From the NCBI GenBank assembly GCA_034769895.1, contig CM068367.1:84435654-84499653 (forward strand): DNA of 64,000 nucleotides, given 5' to 3'. The position numbers were made by a program, and so were the translations under genes. The stretch is from Magicicada septendecula (Eukaryota; Arthropoda; Insecta; Hemiptera; Cicadidae). Below the pieces are notes generated by a model that was given only the letters and a program-made list of their open reading frames with translations, was not told where the DNA came from and did no database searches. Positions 45,229 to 56,703 of the stretch are shown here, piece by piece. Each line of letters opens with the position of its first letter. Position 1 is the stretch's first letter.

Positions 45229-46890
45229 TCAAGTTGCTGGGGAACTAAAATTGCAGCAAACAGAATTATGGGGGGGGTCGTCTAAAATCGCCCGAGGGTG
45301 TTTGACTCGTATAGGGGGAGGTGGGTCTGACGTGCTGATGGTTCGTAAGTAGGGAAAGGACGAAGTCGCTGCAGAAGCAAAGAGAGTTTCGGCAAGCGAC
45401 CGGACAAGATCGGCGATGGTAAGAACTCGAAGGTATCCACGAATAACTTCATTCCTCACAAACCATGGAGACCCCGACAAGGATCGGAGGGTACGGGACT
45501 GGAAGGTTTCCAGCCTACACTTGTTAGTCGTCGACAAAAGCGAACACCATGCAGGAGCAGCATAGGTCAACACTGACCGGAGAAACAAGAGATAGATAGT
45601 TACTTTAGTGCGCAAAGCCAGGCGCTTGCGGCACGAGAGCATTGGAAATATTTTGGCTCGGACGCCTCGAGCTTTATTGAGGGTGTCAGTCATGTGGGCG
45701 TTGAAGCTAAGGCGCCGGTCAAGCCGAACGCCCAAATACTTCACCGACTTCTTCCGTCGATAGGCCTCCCTTCTAGGGAGAGGGACAGGTGAAGCAGATC
45801 GCCTCGGATTTCTCCGTGTTGATCATCACCCGCCACTTCCGTAACCAGTCCGGAAGCTGATTCAACTGACGCTGCAGCTTTGTACTCGCAAAACGCGGGG
45901 ACAGGGAGCTGCAGTGATACATTGCATCGTCAGCAAATAAAGATAACGTGACTCCAGGAATAACAGGCAGGTCGTTCGTGTACACTAGGTACAGAACGGG
46001 GCCGAGGAGAGATTCTTGCGGACTGCCAGCGGCGACGGGTCGAACTGATGAACAGGACCCTTCGACGCTAACCCTGAAGGTGCGATCGCTGAGGTAGGAC
46101 CGCAAGAAATGCACAATGGACGGTGGTACGGGGAAGTGAGCGAGTTTATAGAGAAGGCCTTTGTGCCAGACTCTGTCGAAGGCCTTGCTCACGTACAACA
46201 AGACAGCGCCCGTAGACTCTTTCTTGTTGGCGGCGTCGGACAATGCTGTGACAACTCGGACGAGTTGCAAAGTTGTCGAGTGCTCTCTACGGAACCCGAG
46301 CTGTTCGCTCCGAATAAAATTATCCAACAGCGGCCAGATGCGGGCTAGTAGGAGACGCTCAAACACCTTTGAGATGACTGGCAACAACGATATGGAACGA
46401 TAGCTGTCTGCAATCATTCGAGGCTTGCCGGGCTTGGGAATCATGCAGATGTTAGCATTTTTCCACTGGCGGGGGAAGCAGTGCAGCTGGAGACAAGAGT
46501 TCAACAGATCCAGGACCAGTTCAAGGCCCGAGGCCGGGAGATACTGCAAAGCTGCGGCCCCGATCCGATCAGGACCAGGGACGCGACGGCGGTTTAGACG
46601 ACAGATAGACGAAACTAGTTCGTCCCTGTCGAAGAGAGCGGGAGGTTCAAGTGGAGGGTGGAAGAAATAACCAGATAGGAAGTCCCGAACCACTACCGAA
46701 TGGGCAGGGTCCGAGACGCCTCGATGAACAGTGAATTGAGTCTCCATGCAGTGGGCGAAGACCTCAGCCTTGCCTTCCGATGAAGAAACAATGCCGTTCG
46801 GGGTATCCAACGTGTTGCAAGTACGCTTCTCGCGGGTAAGGTGACTCGTTGCTCTCCAGACGGAAGCGTGGTCGACTTCAAGGGACTCAA
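45229..46890 (-). pseudogene. Jockey-like RT domain and C-terminus, copy 2
   Basis: The main frame (46810 to 45773) contains RVPGPDRIG, SYRSISLLPVISKVFERL, LYVSKAFDRVW, AAGSPQESLLGP and LFADDAM. The motif A residue before SKAFD is Tyr, where copy 1 has Asp (LLDVSKAFD versus LLYVSKAFD), and motif B has SPQES instead of VPQGS, so the enzyme would be impaired even without frameshifts. A frame change near 45770 leads to the thumb and tail (YLGVRLDRRLSFNAH to FSSPAT). Confidence 0.85.
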
Positions 46891-47360
46891 GATATGAGTC
46901 CCACTGATCAGAGTTTACGTCCCGCAGAAACTAGTGGACGTAATGAGACTGGGTCTGAAAACGCCGTTTGACGGCGGCATCTCGGGTGCGTTGCCATCTG
47001 CGGCGGAGCTTGCGCCGAAGCCAGATGGCGTGGATAGCTTCCGGAGGAAGGTTCGATTTGCGATTGTTTACCTCAACGTTGTATGTGTGTCGATCCATGA
47101 CACCCTGGACCAACTCCCGAAGATGAGTGGCACTGAGATCCAGATCGTCACGAGTGGCGATCGGGTCCGCTGGGACAGATGGCAACCTTCGAGAGAGCTC
47201 GTCATGATAAGAGTGCCAGTTGACCCTCATAGCAGGACCAGCGGGAGGTCGGGGTGAAGCCGATACATCTCGAACAGTTATTAGCAGGGGATTGTGATCA
47301 GACGAGAGGTCTGACACAGACAAGACCTGGATGTTGTGGGCCACGTTCCTGACTACAACT
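46891..47360 (-). pseudogene. Jockey-like endonuclease end and linker, copy 2
   Basis: Contains SDLSSDHNPLLITV, the conserved SDH motif that closes the endonuclease fold, followed by a basic helical linker (AIWLRRKLRRRWQRTRDAA) typical of the region before RT in Jockey/I elements. The entire block is absent from copy 1. A stop at about 46930 and a frame change separate it from RT. Confidence 0.8.
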
Positions 47361-47926
47361 ACATCAAGAACGTCCGGTCGATGACCGGCATAGGGGTAGT
47401 GGGTAGGATCATCAGGACGATGACATGCGTTTCCGGGTCGTCTAGGACGAACCGGCGGAGCGAATTCCCGTAGGCATTTGTAGCCCTACTATTCCATGAA
47501 GGATGTTTGGCGTTGGAGTCGTCGGCTGCAATCGTCGAGATTGGATGGTCGAGGTGTGCGTTCCACTCCTCAGTCGGAGACAGCGGGCGCAGGCGAGGCC
47601 GGAGATACGCGGAAGCAATGCGGAACTCCGAGTCGCCGGCGGCCACCGCCACCGCACAACCTTCGATGTGTCGAGAAGTGATGGAGGGTAGTGGCCAATG
47701 GGATATCCGCCTGTGGACCAGAATCGCCGTACCACCAGACGGGGGATGGCGCGGCTGTAGGGGACGATCCTGACGATAACACGTGTAGGCAGGTAGCGAG
47801 AATATGATGGTAGGGGGCTAGATGCACGACATCAGCGCCGTACTCCACGACGAAAGCCGCCAGCTCAGATCGTCGAGAGGAAACGCCATCGGCGTTCCAA
47901 ACGATGATCCGCAGGGATCTAGCCAT
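47361..47926 (-). pseudogene. Jockey-like APE endonuclease, copy 2, frameshifted
   Basis: Starts MARSLRIIVWNADGVSSRR, as in copy 1. The catalytic-Glu segment is partly deleted (DVVHLAPYH where copy 1 has LLSETHL), which removes the metal-binding Glu. The second half (FRIASAYLRPRL and an SNAKHPSWNS segment with Asp to Ser/Asn-type changes) lies in another frame. Confidence 0.75.
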
Positions 47927-48178
47927 TAAGGGGAAGGAGAGGGAAGAGAGCAGACAGGGATTGGGAAACTAACATTAGCACAGTCGAGGTATCAGGAGCA
48001 GACCTAGGTGATGCTTTCTACGAGTGTAGTGGCCCAAGCCGTCAGGGGTTCCAAAGGAGCACGATAAAGTTCCCGGGACACGCGCGGACGTTCCTGAGGA
48101 ACTTCGGCCAGGACTACAGATGGCGCAGAGCTAGCGGACTGTACTGTGGTCTGCTCACGTGGAGGTTGGGCGATGACA
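47927..48178 (-). pseudogene. Jockey-like ORF1 C-terminal fragment, copy 2
   Basis: Encodes VIAQPPREQTTVQSASS and VLAEVPQERPRVSRE, the same sequence as the end of ORF1 in copy 1. Homology stops sharply at 48178, marking the 5' truncation point of this insertion. Confidence 0.7.
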
Positions 48179-49335
48179 GCGACTGCCACTAGACACAGTT
48201 GTAATTCTGTAGAGAAAATTTTTTCTTGCAACTATGTTTTATTACTGCATTTTTTTTTAAGTTTCCATGACCATATTTTATTAAAAATTGTTAATGAAAA
48301 TGTTTTTATATTCTCATCCTTCATGTATTATTATAGCCTATTTCTATGTGACCATAATTTACATTATATTTTTGTTGCCTCGTAATAAGTCTTTATTTAA
48401 ATCATTTTCGCTGAACACTCAGACCGCTGGTGTCAAATAAAACCAGCTGTGCAAAAACAATCGCCAGATTTAACGAGTTTCTCTTGTTAATAACTGTATA
48501 GATTTTTATTTTGACCATAGAATTATTGGATTCCTCATCTAAATAGGATGCCAGGTGCAACGAAAATTTGGTAATTGGCTACAAGTCTGTTATACAGCGA
48601 AGTATAGGAAGACGTAGGAAGCGTTGGCCAAGTGTAGGCTATACGTATTCGTTTGGGACCGGAACAGGTGATTCGTCTAGTCCCTGACAGAAAAAAGAAG
48701 AAGAGATCATAAAATCACAAAAAACTGTCACGAACCAATCTTCTTGTATGGTAACACGTTAAAAATATTGGGAAAAAATACAAAACGTATTGTACTTTGT
48801 AACGACACCAAAATTCTAAGAGAAATAAGCACATATTATATAAATCAAGCATAAATAATACATTTAGTAGTATAATAATAATAATAATAATAATAATGGA
48901 GCGCAATATTAATGACAATAGGCCTAAGAGAAATTTAATAAACTAATTAGAAAATGAACTGATAAACATTGTGTAACGTATATATATTATTATAATTAAT
49001 ACTAAATTTATATTATTTCATCAGTATCTTGTTTGTAATGTAATGTACTTTCTGTACTTGTGTTTTCTTTATAATTACTGAACCTTTATGTCAGCCAAAA
49101 GAACCTTAAACTAATATCAATATAAAAGAGAATAGAATCGACCCTGAGATTTCTGAATGAATTATATGAATAGTTACAATAAATGGACTATATCAATTTT
49201 TGAATAAAATTACAATATTATTATTATTATTACCAGATACCATTTCATGTGTTTTATTTATATAGAAATAGAATTAACAAGTGTTACAAATTGATGTACA
49301 CAAAGAGAGGGATAAATTAAGTTAAAACCCGTCTT
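48179..49335. other. AT-rich spacer with (ATA)n
   Basis: No gene seen. A short (ATA)n microsatellite lies at 48868-48897. Confidence 0.5.
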
Positions 49336-49440
49336 GTAATAAATTGACGCATCCAAAGTGAGGCATAAAGAACCTGTAATTCCTGGAGGGTTATAAATTG
49401 GCGAACCCAGTAGTGGGGTTTAGAGAAGATATTGATAAGG
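49336..49440 (+). other. Two PBS-like sequences 50 bp apart
   Basis: On the plus strand, aataaattgacgcatccaaa followed by gtgaggca, and then tataaattggcgaacccagt followed by agtgggg. Both resemble the LTR end plus primer-binding site of the Gypsy elements. No LTR pair or coding region was found around them, so they may be relics. Confidence 0.35.
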
Positions 49441-50354
49441 GACAATTACGTGTGGTTATAACTTTAGCCGGGAAAGAAAACCATAATTTACTCCAAGCGC
49501 GGCGACGCTAATTTGCATAACATATGGATATCATAATAAAAAATAACGTAGTATAGTGTACAGCTAGATTGTGCGAACAGCTGTTAAGAAGTTTACATAA
49601 TTAAATTACAAAATAACAAAGAAGAAATTTTTATAAAATGTGAGACGCGTCTGAGTTGCCAGCCAACCGTCTGGACATTTTCCATTAACGTTTTTAGTTA
49701 AATTTGTAAAACAAAACATCGTATTAGTGGACGTGTACACTCGTGTATAGAAAACCTACTTCTCCTCCTCCTCCACCAAGTCCTCTTTACTTAGACATAA
49801 AATACCTAATTAATCCATCATCACATTAGTCGGTCTATCTCTTCGTATATCGTCTACTTTGGAGTAAAGTTACCAATAGAAAATAATTTCCAGTATTTAG
49901 AGCCTTCCATTTGTTCGCGATGTTTTCTACTTAACAGTTTAGAGAAAACTGTTTTTTTTTTTTTTTGAAGGATAAAATAAAAATGTTTATCGCGTGTATT
50001 TTGTCTCGTATGACTGAAAATCCCAAGGGCACACGTTTTAAAACTAAAAAAAATTGTAGAAAAGTTAAAAATAAAATTTAAAATGTTAAAATATGAATCT
50101 TATTGTCGAATCGTTTCTGAAACTTTTGATCATACAATGAACGTAGTCAATACAGGCCTACTTTTTACTTGGCGTGGCCTATAACAAGGTTCTCCTAAAC
50201 ACCCGGAAAGCTGACTTAAAAACAAAGTGAATTCCTTTGTTAATGACATTTGAGGAATTACTTTTCGCAGACAGAGTTTAGTATAAAGGCTGAGGACAAA
50301 ACTGACATGACTAAATTGTAAGTTTAATTTAACACAAATCAAATACATTTTAGA
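49441..50354. other. Spacer without recognisable gene
   Basis: AT-rich; nothing supported. Confidence 0.45.
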
Positions 50355-50520
50355 TACCAAATACACACACAAGTATTTGTACAGCATGACATCAATGAAT
50401 ACCAAGTAGAAACGTATTTGAAATTCAGACTACATGATTCAATCAAACAGGACTGATTGTGCACGAGATTTCTGTTCTCCTGGTTCATGTTCACAAAGTT
50501 TATGAACTTCCATTTTCTGT
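50355..50520 (+). repeat. Unclassified dispersed repeat U2, copy 2
   Basis: Same orientation as 21480-21640; see that entry for landmarks. Confidence 0.5.
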
Positions 50521-52290
50521 CACGTGCTCGTGAATCACAGACGGCATTTTTAAGAAGCTACAAGTTTACGTAAGAATTCGTCATTTACTTTTTCTGGAAA
50601 AACATAATGGATTAATTTAACCTTATTTTAGTGATTTATAAATACATCTGAAGCCAATTTTCTTCTGGTCCATCCAAATTCTGTAACTCTACACGACAGA
50701 TTTCGTCTATGAAATGTCATACTCATCTTTTTTTTCTTTTCTGCCTCTTATCATTCTTTTTTTCTTTTTCTCCTCCACCACTTAGTCTTCTTCCTCTTTT
50801 TCTTTTTTCTTCACCTAACCAAGTTTAAAGTAATTAAAAAACAAAGAAAATGAGTAAATTTATTTAATAAGTGTAAATCAATTGGTATTTGTCAATGTTA
50901 ACATATTTTCATTTATTGCTACTAATGGTTATTACTATTATTAATCATATTATTAATTTATAATTACAGTAAGTAATAATAATACACAAAAATCAAGTGT
51001 GTATACGTATAGTTTCGCCATTGAATCAGCCTGTGAGATTTCGAGGAAGTGAGTACAGCTTGTCAGAGTTAAGTTGGCCTGGTGCAGTAGATGCGTTGCA
51101 ATTCATGGGCGGGTACAGTCACAGACGGTTGTGGACGGCTGTGCCACTATCTGTAGCGTTTTCCGTTCGCAAACGCAATTTAATAAATTGCGCCTAAAAA
51201 CTTACGCATAAAGCTTAGTCATTCTTGGCGAGCAGAAGCAAATTTTTTTGTTAAATTTCTGTTATACATTGCTATTAAGGAGTAACCCTCTGTTGACTCA
51301 TGTAAATATACAATAACTATTCATAAAGTATAACAGTTAAGTAAGTATAGTTTGTATATGGTAGAAATTAGTTGGTAATTTTGGTAATTGTATAGTTGGT
51401 AAAAATTATTTGCGCTTTTCTTTAGACATGATAAGTTAACATTCTCGTTTGTTTACAGGTTTACACAAATACATTCGAAGCGAGATACCACATATACGAA
51501 GTCTCGACACAGTAAGTAATCCTTGTTTTATAATACAGTACAATTAAGATTCTGTTTTAAGCAAAAAAGAACTAAATATGAATAAATTTATATATTTTAA
51601 TTGCCATGTGTTACATTTAAATACTTGGTAACAGCAGTTTTATTATATGATTTGGTACAAGGTCTGATGAAATATTACTCCGAAGGATATGTAACAAGAC
51701 TTCAGGCAGGCGAAATACGGTTTTCTTAAACCTGAAGGGCAGCCGAGAGTAGGCGAAACGTGATGATATAAGAACAGAACTAAACTTGTTTTATTATGTT
51801 ATATCGTAAAAAACCCACGCTCTACTCAAAGTACAGTAACACCCCGACTTTACGCTACCCCGACTTACGCGAACTCTGGGTTACGCTGTTCTTTATCTCC
51901 CCTCCCACTTCGTCCCCCATCAACGCTTGGATCATTCCACCATCGCTGGTTATTATGTACATATAGTACAGTACAGAACTTGAATACATACGGACGTGTT
52001 TTGCAGAACTTTCTGATTTATCTAATCTGCGGCTAGATTACAGTAGGAGTGCCTTTTGAACGATATGATCTCCTTCAAATCTAACGCGATCTTTGATACT
52101 ATAATACACAGGCTAACACAGACATGAGGAGTATTACCGGCGTACCTCTACATTGGACTTTACACACCCAGTACCCTACTCTTTTATTTTCTCGATGATG
52201 CGCATCTTGTTCTCGCGCGATATGAGTATGTAATGAATTCAGTGTTTTTATGTGCGTGTTAATTGTTTTGTACTGACGAGCTCGCCTCGA
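50521..52290. other. Spacer with a weak hammerhead-like phrase
   Basis: No gene. Near 51765-51800 the sequence cctgaagggcagccgagagt, soon followed by gcgaaacgtgatga, resembles a heavily decayed hammerhead. Too degenerate to call. Confidence 0.4.
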
Positions 52291-52301
52291 GTGATTTTCT
52301 C

Positions 52302-52333
52302 CTGAAGATGGAACTGTGAGCCCGAAACACGTC
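52302..52333 (+). ncRNA. Possible hammerhead-like motif
   Basis: CTGAAGA, then GAAA, a minimal stem III (A, loop CACG, U) and C at the cleavage position, the same spacing as the Penelope-like ribozymes. Stem II pairs only at its base (GG/CC) and stem I is not convincing. A hairpin with gtaccacagatgtggg-type pairing follows at 52334-52356. Confidence 0.3.
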
Positions 52334-52356
52334 GTACCCACATCTGTGGTCGTACC

Positions 52357-53008
52357 TAACTACTGAAGTTGCATGAAGGAAAATATAATCAGGTACCTAC
52401 CTATTCTCAATTAATTAATGCAACTTGGATACTACACATAATGTTTACCGTTAAGCTATAGATGTCGCACCGCGAACTTTTCAACTGACTCTCGGATTAT
52501 CAGAATTTTTCCGCACTTGAGTCGACAGTAGACCCTCAGAAGAACCACATCTTTGCAACGTTTCGCCACATGAGATTGTACCTTCCTCTGGTTGTTTGAC
52601 TCGGTATTCAAGAGCCCCGAAGGTCTGTACACAATTTAAATAGTAAAACCGTTATTTCCATTTTATAGTATTACAATTGTAGCACAACAAGAATGTTTTA
52701 CAGAAACATGTAACAAAAAGAACTTGAACCATTGAAGATGGTTCAAGGCAAGTCCTTGTATGCAGCGGTGAAATCGTAATATTTACATAAGAAAATAATT
52801 ATTTTTTATAATTATGACTAGCAACACTCAGAATCTTACTAGATATATACCCATATAGACCTATAACAGAAGTACTTTGCGTACAAATTCGTGTCATGCA
52901 ACACGTTATTATGAGACAGGATTGGTCTACGGAAAACAGATATGCAAAGCATTTCCCGATCAACACAGATGTGTGTGTGCGTGTACGTGCGCATGTGTGT
53001 AAATGTGG
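52357..53008. other. Spacer without recognisable gene
   Basis: Near 52550-52600 the minus strand has ccagaggaaggtacaatctc followed by GCGAAACGTTGC, again hammerhead-flavoured but with a broken first core box. Nothing else seen. Confidence 0.4.
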
Positions 53009-53010
53009 GG

Positions 53011-53039
<29 letters not shown>
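53009..53039. repeat. (GA)n microsatellite
   Basis: About 30 bp of GA dinucleotides preceded by an imperfect GT tract. Confidence 0.9.
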
Positions 53040-53041
<2 letters not shown>

Positions 53042-53976
53042 ATTTTAATTCTTTTAAATTAACATTACCACGGTACGTCATTTTACAATACTCAGCTGTA
53101 TACACAGCATTTGTTTCTTACTTAATTTGAATTGCTTAATATCAGTTTAACAGAGCCGCCGGGAAAAAGAAATAACACGTTTGGGAAAACAACAAATGCA
53201 CGAATGCACAGATCCGTGGCAGAGAGCCAGAATCGCTTCATAAACAATTTAATCTTTTACAGTGTAAATAAAAAACATAAATTAAAACGCAAAATTATTC
53301 AAGTTAAAAATAAATCATGATTTCTTTTATAATTTTTAATTTTAATTTTAATTATAAACTATAATTTTCTTTGCATTTATTGTTAACCAATGGGTCATAA
53401 CTCTGAATCGATTGTTAGTTATTTAAAAAGTATGAAATATCGTGTGAGTCTAGAAAGTTAAAAACAAAATTCATGTATAGGCTATTTAAATTATCAAATT
53501 TACCTTAAACACCAAATAGTGGTCATAATTTATAATTTTAAATGTTTACTGTTGATAAGGAATGTCAGTTAATTTTTTAAGAAATATTTATTTGTAGTCT
53601 CCTATAATCCCTAGCTGTTTTCTTCATAACACATTTTCTATCCTGTCCTACTTTTTATGCTCCGTCTTCTTTTATTCATGCCTTTTATTTTGTCCATCCT
53701 ATGGTTCAGACTTAAGTTTTCATTAGTCTTTTAAAAGTCGGTATCTCCGGCGTCAGATTTTTGTGATCCGAATTGCAGCCTAACGACTAGATTAGAAATA
53801 ACAGTCCAAATGATCTCTTTACTAGATTAATCGATAATCCTCCTCTGATCTGGCAAAGAATAATAAAATGTAAGTAAGACTAGATAAGTCTTTATCTAAT
53901 CGCGTGAAAGTAATTGCTTTAGACCGAAATAAATATTATTATCGGTTTATTATTATTGTTGTTGTTTTATATATAT
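53040..53976. other. Spacer up to Gypsy element 2
   Basis: AT-rich, no gene. The final four bases atat (53973-53976) match the four after the element. Confidence 0.5.
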
Positions 53977-55664
53977 TATAATACGACTCTTGTCCCCGTA
54001 GTATCTTAATGGTATAATATATTACGTTCCTGAAGTAATAACGCATGGATATGATTTAATAACATAATGGTTTAATCTGTGTAACATAAATTCAAATTAT
54101 TGGAAAATTCCATTCGATACATACGGTTGTCACAATCGATATTTATCTCAGGATTTAATAACTAAATAATTTTTATATATTTCGTGGGAATTCTTGTGGC
54201 TGCTACGAAAAGTTCCTTTACATGTTAATTAATAATAGAGAGTACCTTTACAAACAATATATTACTTATAATCTAAAAAATTACAAAAATTATATATTAA
54301 GTTACATACAAGTTTTGACGATATTCAATACGCTTCGTAAAAGCATGTAGGTTAGAGTAACGTCAACATCATGACTATTTGTCCGTCTCAGAAAATAATG
54401 TAGTTTATTAATGTGTACAATAAATGTTTTCCTTGTAATCACTGTTCGCTTAGATATTGAATTTGGTTGCACTTTAAAATGTTTACTAGTGATTAGTGTT
54501 AGTGTAAATTGTTATATTGTCTAGTGGTTGTTCCTTGTTGGATAAAAATATTGTCAAATTATACTTTACACATCTAGACGATATTCTGAAGGTTTTCTGG
54601 TTTATTCTGAAATTTTTCTTGATTGTGTGTATTACTTTTTCATGAAAATTGTAGTGGAAGGATTATTATCTTCGATGATGGTCTTTCAGATCTTCTTTCA
54701 CAAACGGGTTATCTATTTTTATATTTTTTTAATTACATCTAGACACGCACTATTCAACTGTTTTCCATCACAATTAACAATTCAGTGTTATTTCTTCTTT
54801 TTTAGTCATAGAACTCATACAAATTTCTTAAATTTTGATTGGTCATTTATGTACAGGTTAAATGTTATAGGATCAACACCCATTACCTACTTTATATTTT
54901 ATAAATTACCTTTAATAGATAATTTTATTATTATACTCTAATGATACATGCAATGTTTATACAATTATTAATTAGATAATTATAAACAATTTGATACTAA
55001 ACATGCCTCAGTTTATAACTGTAAAACCTTATTAATTTGAATTTCTATGATATGTGGTGGAACAATTTGTTATGGTTGATTGTAATTTCTACTTTGACTA
55101 CCTGAGATAAATATATTTACATAAATTAACTGGTGACATAAAATCTTATAACATACAACAAAACTCTTAATAATAATAATTGTTTTTGACAGTTTTAGTT
55201 TATTTATACTGCTAAACTATTGTCTGTATGATAAACTAAAATTCTGTCTAATAATAACAATAAAACACTTTTCATACAAAAATAATTAACACTGTTTAAC
55301 AGTAGTCTGTGTCACTATTTATATTATGTCACTCATATAACTGTAAGGTTTGTGTCCCTTTTTCTATCCTTAAAATATGTCGATACAATTTTGTTAATAC
55401 AATTTTAATTTATGATTAGGTACTCTTTATTGGGTTTGGTTGTTATTCAGGGTAAGTTGATTAGGCCTACTAGGTTTATTTATTTAATTTTTGTCTGTTT
55501 ACTGCCCTATTCTACTGGGTTATTTCTGGGTTTCTTGATAATATTAAATAAGTCAAACCAACTAGGTTTCCTTTAATTTGCTTTCAATTATTATTTCTTG
55601 TTTCTTCTCTGGATCGGATTCCACTATTACTTACTATTCTTTTGTAACATTTTGTTTCGTTACA
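53977..55664 (-). repeat. 3' LTR of Gypsy element 2
   Basis: On the minus strand begins TGTAACGAAAC and ends CGTATTATA. The matching LTR is at 61560-63247; the few differences include bases near 53987-53990 and 55620-55633. The 104-codon open frame inside is present in both LTRs and is not a gene on its own. Confidence 0.95.
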
Positions 55665-55678
55665 AATTGCCTCCCTTC
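55665..55678 (-). other. Polypurine tract of Gypsy element 2
   Basis: The minus strand reads AAGGGAGGCAATT immediately before TGTAAC of the 3' LTR, the expected site for plus-strand priming. Confidence 0.75.
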
Positions 55679-55731
55679 AGAAGTAATTATTTCTGAACAC
55701 TTCATTAGGTGTGAGGACATAATTACTTATG

Positions 55732-56703
55732 TTATTTTTCCTTTTCTTCCTCATGATATTTTTTCATGGATTGTTGATTATAATTGCCCTTGATCTTCTT
55801 TGAAATGGGGTCGGTTAATTCATACGTGTTGTTGTTGTTGTTTTTTGTTATGGTGTAGGGTCCAACGTATAGTAATAATAATTTCTTTGATATCCCTTCT
55901 AGAGAGCTAGGAAATTCCCTGTTCTTTAACAAAACTTTCTCTCCTACTTCATATTTAATTATTTTACCCTTTATTTTCTGGTATTTATTTCTGCGTTTTT
56001 CCAGATTTTCCATCACCTGATTATAGAATTTTAATTTATTAAATTGGTACGGTGGAGACTTAGGAAATTTAATCAATTCTTGGATCTCTCTGGGTGGTTG
56101 TTTTTCATACATGGCAGTGTATGGAGTGCAATTTATAGATGGATGATAAGCCAAGTTTAAAAAATCTTCTGTAGCTGATAAGTAATCAGGCCACTTCCTT
56201 TGTTGTTGATGACAATAGGTTCTTAAGATTCTACCAACCTCTCTCAGTATTCTTTCTGATGGATTGCTACTGGGGTGGTATACGGAGGTCTTATAGCTTT
56301 TGATGTTCAGTTCTAACAATGTGTTCTTCCATTTTCTGCCTCGAAATTGTGTACCATGGTCTGTAACTATTGAAACAGGTATTCCTATTTTTGGAATGTA
56401 TTGAGTAGTTATTACTTCAAGAATTTTCTGCGTAGTTGCTCGACTGATTGGATACAATTTGGTGAATTTGGTGAAGTGGTCCATAATGATTATAAGGTAT
56501 TTATACCGGCTTCTACCTTCACTCCTAGGAAATGGTCCACACATGTCAATGAATAATTTTTCCAATTTTTGTTCTGACGATATAGGTATCATTACACCTT
56601 CCCTTCGTTCATTATTAATTTTGACCAATTGGCAGATATGACAGGGTTTTATATAATTTTGTACCTTCCTGTGTATGTTCTTAATATAACAATTCTCCTC
56701 CAA
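55732..56703 (-). CDS. Integrase of Gypsy element 2
   Basis: A 323-codon frame covering the end of the zinc-binding domain (CHIC at residues 21-24), the catalytic core with D53 (FIDMCGPFP), D115 (VTDHGTQF) and E150 (NPSERILRE), and a C-terminal region with a GPYTITKNNNNNTYELTD block and a KIKGNYN tail. The first half of the zinc-binding motif (HIRYGH) sits at the end of the upstream frame. An extra base in the TTTT run at 56707-56710 (plus strand) splits the two. Integrase joins the cDNA to host DNA in the nucleus. All three catalytic acidic residues are intact. Confidence 0.85.
   Translation of the reverse strand: MEENCYIKNIHRKVQNYIKPCHICQLVKINNERREGVMIPISSEQKLEKLFIDMCGPFPRSEGRSRYKYLIIIMDHFTKFTKLYPISRATTQKILEVITTQYIPKIGIPVSIVTDHGTQFRGRKWKNTLLELNIKSYKTSVYHPSSNPSERILREVGRILRTYCHQQQRKWPDYLSATEDFLNLAYHPSINCTPYTAMYEKQPPREIQELIKFPKSPPYQFNKLKFYNQVMENLEKRRNKYQKIKGKIIKYEVGEKVLLKNREFPSSLEGISKKLLLLYVGPYTITKNNNNNTYELTDPISKKIKGNYNQQSMKKYHEEEKEK

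Larger units (their letters stand above)
44828..48178 (-). mobile_element. Jockey-like non-LTR retrotransposon, copy 2 (5'-truncated)
   Basis: Same family as 6113-9715. It starts inside the C-terminal part of ORF1, keeps the endonuclease-RT linker that copy 1 lacks, and ends in CATTG repeats (44828-44850 on the plus strand). GC-rich against AT-rich flanks. Frameshifts interrupt endonuclease, linker and RT. Confidence 0.85.

Noticed and set aside
52540..52610. Minus-strand GCGAAACGTTGC as a hammerhead
   Set aside because: The CTGA box reads CAGA and stem I cannot be drawn; kept only as a comment.
54627..54941. 104-codon frame, identical at 62210-62524
   Set aside because: LTR sequence of Gypsy element 2, present twice because the LTRs are duplicated; no known domain.
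55578..55793. Open frame opposite the integrase end as a possible envelope gene
   Set aside because: Wrong strand for the element, too short, and crosses the LTR boundary; no envelope-type features.
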